Shown piece by piece: positions 41,426 to 44,897 of a stretch of 44,897 nt of DNA. Both the position numbers and the translations under genes were made by a program. Numbering within the stretch: position 1 is the first letter of the stretch; every line of letters begins with the position of its first letter. Below the pieces are notes generated by a model that saw only the letters and a program-made list of their open reading frames with translations, had not been told where the DNA came from and did not search any database. The DNA lies in contig JAGCUK010000011.1 of assembly GCA_017962925.1 (NCBI GenBank), forward strand, positions 1-44,897. The letters run 5' to 3'. Source of the stretch: Bacteroidales bacterium (GTDB lineage Bacteria > Bacteroidota > Bacteroidia > Bacteroidales > UBA932).

Positions 41426-43365
41426 TTGCCGCCCTCCTTCGAATTAAGATCCGTAATGTAGTTGACTGCAAGAAGAGCTGCGGTGCTGAGTGCGGATGCG
41501 ATGGCTCCATGGGGTTCCTGAGGCGGGTCGCCGTCGTAGAGTTCGCTGAATGCAACCACGCCGTGCTTGCTGAGGTCTTCGTAGAACCCTTCGCAGAGCC
41601 ATTCCGCTTTCTTGCGGAAGCCGGGGCCGATGATGCGGTAGCCTGCGGCAACGTAGTATTCGAGAAGGAAGGTACGGGTGCTCCCCTGATGATAGGCAAG
41701 GTCGCGGTCTACCTGGGATCCTTCGTAAACGTTCTTGTAGTTTGGGTTGCGCGGGGACAAGGTGCGTATGCCACGGGAGGTTTCAAGCTCGGCGGATACC
41801 ACCTTGAAGATGGAAGGATGGAGTTCATCATCCACCGGGGAATTATCCACCCATATGGCAATCAGCTGATTCGGGCGCACGTCGGTATTCTGCCCGGCAT
41901 TGTCCACATAATCCGCCAGGCAGCCGCGTCCCTCGTTCCAGAAGGTCTTCTGGTAGTTGCTCTTCACAAGGTCCCTGATCGCCCTCCACTCCTTCACGAA
42001 GTTTGCGGAAGAGCCGTACTTGCTTTCCATATCCACCGCGAAGCAGATGCTGTTGTACCAGAGGGCGTTGGTTTCCACCTGATAACCGGCACGCTCGGTG
42101 ACTGGTTCGCCGTTCACATAGGCATTCATCCAGCTCAGTGCGACATGCTCCATCTGGGCCCAAAGCAAGCCGTTGGGATGCATCGCGACCTCGCGCCTGC
42201 AGCCGGGGAGATAGCTCTCCAGAACGCCGCGGACGGTGGCGCCGTACTTCTTCCATACCTTGGAAGGGGATGCCCCGAACTTGATGTATTGCTGCAGCAC
42301 GGATGCCAGCAGCAGAGGGGCCTCGACCTGAGTGGTGCGGCGGAACAGGCGCTCCTGCTCATCCGCAATCAGATTATCCAGCACCTCCTCGAAGGTCTTG
42401 GTATCCCCGTTGGCATAAAGTGTCAGGCCGGGGAGGGATATGAGTGTCTCGCGCAGCAGGCCCGTGTACATCCATGAAAAGCCTGCGGTGATGCGCTTAC
42501 GGCCGTTGTGGGCGCAGATGAAAAGATTCGCCCAGCGGGCCAGCAGGTCCCTGTAGTTGGTGACGGTGGGCAGCTTGGCGAGATTGCCGGAGAAGGTCCG
42601 CTTGAACGATGCGGGGTTCTCTTCCTTAAGCGAAGCGGATACCACCAGCGAATCCCCTGCCTTCATGCTGCCCTCGAAGCAGCCGGGCACGAGGAGATCC
42701 TCCTTGCAATCGAAACCGCGGCGATACTCGTCGGAATAGGTGATGCCGTAGTACCACTCGGGGTCATGCTTGTAGGTCATAGCCGAATCGGAAGTCTGCA
42801 GCACCAGATCCGGGAAGTTGGCATACAGGCGGAACTTCGCACCGTTCTGCACGGCGGCGTAGGACTCGTCGGCCTCGTCGTTGCGATGGGTGAGGGCGTG
42901 GATATTGCGGAATGCCAGGAACGGCTTCAAGCGCACCGTAGCCTTTGCCGGGCACTCCAGCAACTCATATTTGATGAGAATCTGGTCTTTGTCCGGCATG
43001 AGCATGAGCGACTTGCGGAACACAATGTCCCCGACCTTGTAGGTAATGCTGGGGATGGGGTCCGCGTCGAAGTCCACCACGTACTTGTGGCCGCGAGGCT
43101 CGTAGATGTCGCCGTAGCAATGGATGCCCAGGTTGAACTGCTTGCCGTTCACTATGAACGACTCGTCGATTGCGGAGAGCAGCAGATACTTGTCTCCGCC
43201 GAAACGGTCCAGGGTGACGGAAAGCAGCCCGTGATAGCGGCGGGTGTTGCAAGTGACTATGCTGGTATTGCAATAGGCACCCGTCTTGTTTACGCAGATA
43301 ATCTCCCGCTTCAAAGAATACGAGAGATTCACGAGTTCCGCTTTATTGAATCTTAAGAATGCCAT
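41422..43365 (-). CDS. Glycogen debranching enzyme (amylo-alpha-1,6-glucosidase, GH133-like)
   Basis: A 647-aa enzyme that removes alpha-1,6 branches. The N-terminal domain shows GAYCNTSIVTCNTRRYHGLLS, typical of GDE_N. The C-terminal (alpha/alpha)6 GDE_C domain has AGFSWMYTGLLRETLISLPGL, AMHPNGLLWAQM, ETNALWYNSI and the acidic RDLAYHQGSTRTFLLEYY. This is the archaeal/bacterial GDE type, not pullulanase-like GlgX. ATG 43365 lies three bases after the glgB TAG, and its TGA overlaps the glycosyltransferase start, so the cluster is tightly coupled. Confidence 0.93.
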   Translation of the reverse strand: MAFLRFNKAELVNLSYSLKREIICVNKTGAYCNTSIVTCNTRRYHGLLSVTLDRFGGDKYLLLSAIDESFIVNGKQFNLGIHCYGDIYEPRGHKYVVDFDADPIPSITYKVGDIVFRKSLMLMPDKDQILIKYELLECPAKATVRLKPFLAFRNIHALTHRNDEADESYAAVQNGAKFRLYANFPDLVLQTSDSAMTYKHDPEWYYGITYSDEYRRGFDCKEDLLVPGCFEGSMKAGDSLVVSASLKEENPASFKRTFSGNLAKLPTVTNYRDLLARWANLFICAHNGRKRITAGFSWMYTGLLRETLISLPGLTLYANGDTKTFEEVLDNLIADEQERLFRRTTQVEAPLLLASVLQQYIKFGASPSKVWKKYGATVRGVLESYLPGCRREVAMHPNGLLWAQMEHVALSWMNAYVNGEPVTERAGYQVETNALWYNSICFAVDMESKYGSSANFVKEWRAIRDLVKSNYQKTFWNEGRGCLADYVDNAGQNTDVRPNQLIAIWVDNSPVDDELHPSIFKVVSAELETSRGIRTLSPRNPNYKNVYEGSQVDRDLAYHQGSTRTFLLEYYVAAGYRIIGPGFRKKAEWLCEGFYEDLSKHGVVAFSELYDGDPPQEPHGAIASALSTAALLAVNYITDLNSKEGGK

Positions 43366-43368
43366 AGG

Positions 43369-44897
43369 CTATTTTGTTTTTTTCAGTACGACAGCGCACC
43401 TGCTGGGGAGGTACAGATACAAAGTATGGTCAAACTCCTGATTACCGTTGGGGCACCTCTGCGCTATGCTGAGGTGCTTCTCTCCGGTTTGGAGCCTGCC
43501 TTGCCCGTTGAACACGGCATCGTCGGAACTGAACTCCAGGGTCCAGTCACCCGCGGGTGCCGAGAAACCATAATCTCCGAAGGAGCCTGTCGGGTTGAAA
43601 TTCAGTGCAAAGATACAATTTTTCCGTAGGAAAACGAGTATCTGTTTCTCTTCGTCTGCGGTCAACAGCACCGGGGGCTCGCTGAGCAGTCGGTTTTCAT
43701 GGATGAACTGCACCATTTCCCGGTCGAATGCCTCGAGGCCGCCGTACAGAAGATCAGGATTGTCGGCTATGGACCAGAGGCGGCGGGCGTGAGCATAACT
43801 CCACTCGTTCCCTTCGCGGGGGAAGTCTATCCATTCGGGATGCCCGAATTCATTGCCCATGAAGGTAAGATATCCATTTCCGGCGGTAGCAGCCGTTACC
43901 AGGCGAATCATCTTGTGCAAAGCCACCCCACGCTCGACGGTAAGATTCTGCTTGCCCTTGTCCATCGAGAAGTACATCTCCTTGTCGATCAGGCGGAAGA
44001 TGATGGTCTTGTCCCCCACCAGCGCCTGGTCGTGGCATTCGGCGTAGCTGACTGTCTTTTCGTCTGCACGCTTGTTAGTAAGTTCGTACCAGATCTCCCC
44101 GGGACTCCATTGCTCATCACTCTTTTCTTTGATCCACTTGATCCAGTGATCCGCTATGCCCATAGCCATGCGGAAATCGAATCCGACTCCCCCGGCTGCC
44201 TGAGGGGCCGCCAGACCCGGCATGCCGCTCACATCTTCTGCAATGGTGATGGCGTCGGGGTTGAGTTCGTGAATAAGTTTGTTGGCGAGGCCGAGGTAGG
44301 CCACGGCGTTCTCATCCACCCCCTGACCGAAGTAGATTTCATAATTGCCGAAGTCGGTACCGAGGCCGTGGTCCCAGTAGAGCATCGAGGTGACCCCGTC
44401 GAAGCGGAAACCGTCCAGATGGTACTCCTCCATCCAGTATTTGCAGTTGGAGAGGAGGAAGTATTTGACCGCATCCTTGCCATAATCGAAGCAGCGGGAT
44501 CCCCAGGCGGGGTGATGCCCGGCATCTCCGGGATAGAAGTAGAGGTCTTCCTTGCCGTCGAAGCGGCCGAGGCCTTCGATTTCATTGGATACGGCATGGG
44601 AATGAACTATGTCCATTATGACTGCGATGCCCTTGGAGTGGGCTTCGTCCACCAGTTTCTTGAACTCCTCGGGGGTGCCAAAGCGGGAACTCAGAGCGAA
44701 GAAATTGCTAACCTGATAGCCGAAGGAGCCGTAGTAGGGGTGCTCCTGAAGGGCCATTATCTGGAGGACATCGTAGCCGAGTTTATGTACTCGAGGCAGC
44801 ACCTTGGTGCGGAAATCGTCGAAGGATGCGACCTTTTCCTCTTCCGAACTCATGCCTATGTGGCATTCGTAGATGAGGGGGTTGGGGCGCTTGCCGG
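43369..44897 (-). CDS. glgB: 1,4-alpha-glucan branching enzyme, GH13, N-terminal part off the window
   Basis: It introduces alpha-1,6 branches into glycogen. The frame is open from the right edge (IYECHIGMSSEE) to TAG at 43369; 509 residues are visible. GH13 motifs are present: VIMDIVHSH (region I), DGFRFDGVTSML with the nucleophile Asp (II), TIAEDVSG with the acid Glu (III), and YAECHDQ (IV). The WDHGLGTDFGNYE segment and the close fit to eukaryote-type branching enzymes suggest subfamily GH13_8 rather than the E. coli type. The CBM48 domain should lie beyond the edge. It begins the cluster as seen here. Assignment is firm; the subfamily is by eye. Confidence 0.93.
   Translation of the reverse strand, partial: GKRPNPLIYECHIGMSSEEEKVASFDDFRTKVLPRVHKLGYDVLQIMALQEHPYYGSFGYQVSNFFALSSRFGTPEEFKKLVDEAHSKGIAVIMDIVHSHAVSNEIEGLGRFDGKEDLYFYPGDAGHHPAWGSRCFDYGKDAVKYFLLSNCKYWMEEYHLDGFRFDGVTSMLYWDHGLGTDFGNYEIYFGQGVDENAVAYLGLANKLIHELNPDAITIAEDVSGMPGLAAPQAAGGVGFDFRMAMGIADHWIKWIKEKSDEQWSPGEIWYELTNKRADEKTVSYAECHDQALVGDKTIIFRLIDKEMYFSMDKGKQNLTVERGVALHKMIRLVTAATAGNGYLTFMGNEFGHPEWIDFPREGNEWSYAHARRLWSIADNPDLLYGGLEAFDREMVQFIHENRLLSEPPVLLTADEEKQILVFLRKNCIFALNFNPTGSFGDYGFSAPAGDWTLEFSSDDAVFNGQGRLQTGEKHLSIAQRCPNGNQEFDHTLYLYLPSRCAVVLKKTK

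Noticed and set aside
1-44897. CRISPR array
   Set aside because: No regularly spaced direct repeats and no cas genes were seen.

Overview
The window looks like chromosomal DNA of a GC-moderate to GC-rich member of Bacteroidota, probably an uncultured gut-type Bacteroidales. The reasons are promoters of the TTTG-(19/20 nt)-TAnnTTTG type, scarce Shine-Dalgarno sites, SusC/RagA, BACON and DUF3244-type proteins, the gene order ileS-dksA-lspA, and a GH57/GH13 glycogen cluster of the Bacteroides kind. No taxonomic search could be run.

Layout: (1) 1-1953, pnp (3' part cut by the left edge) and rpsO with a terminator between them; (2) 2109-3860, a beta-helix-like lipoprotein; (3) 3919-10506, a histidine-utilisation operon read leftwards (60-aa membrane protein, ftcD, hutU, hutH, hutI) with 4-nt ATGA overlaps; (4) 10560-10990, tRNA-Ser(UGA) followed by an unusual array of hairpins, with a promoter facing the next operon; (5) 11012-14736, an exported EEP-family hydrolase, a large EF-hand membrane protein and a small outer-membrane barrel; (6) 14832-19243, ileS-dksA-lspA leftwards; (7) 19305-20481, cvpA-tsaB rightwards; (8) 20482-33462, an accessory island; (9) 33538-36421, a TlpA-like lipoprotein, HIT protein, greA and ribF; (10) 36412-44897, a translationally coupled glycogen cluster: glgB, debranching enzyme, glycosyltransferase, GH57 amylase and glgP.

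The island is the most unusual region. It lies between the intact 3' end of tsaB and an 84-bp, 79/84-identical copy of that 3' end, so something inserted at tsaB and supplied or duplicated its tail. All of its genes point left: a membrane-tethered TPR protein with a LuxR-like C-terminus, then an operon of a small secreted DUF3244-like protein (frame broken at a run of nine G), a 978-aa YD/SpvB-like protein, a 1388-aa BACON-RHS protein with an AT-rich variable tip, an AT-rich lipoprotein overlapping the RHS gene, and a short SusC-like TonB-plug outer-membrane protein. I read it as a candidate RHS polymorphic-toxin or surface-display system with its own regulator, possible partner lipoprotein and outer-membrane component. 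That function is inference.

Second, two otherwise intact genes, hutU (codon 30) and the essential ileS (codon 480), carry in-frame TAG codons at places where relatives have a basic residue. TAG is nevertheless the apparent natural terminator of nine genes here. This fits amber suppression or readthrough, a split IleS, recent nonsense mutations, or consensus errors; the sequence alone cannot decide.
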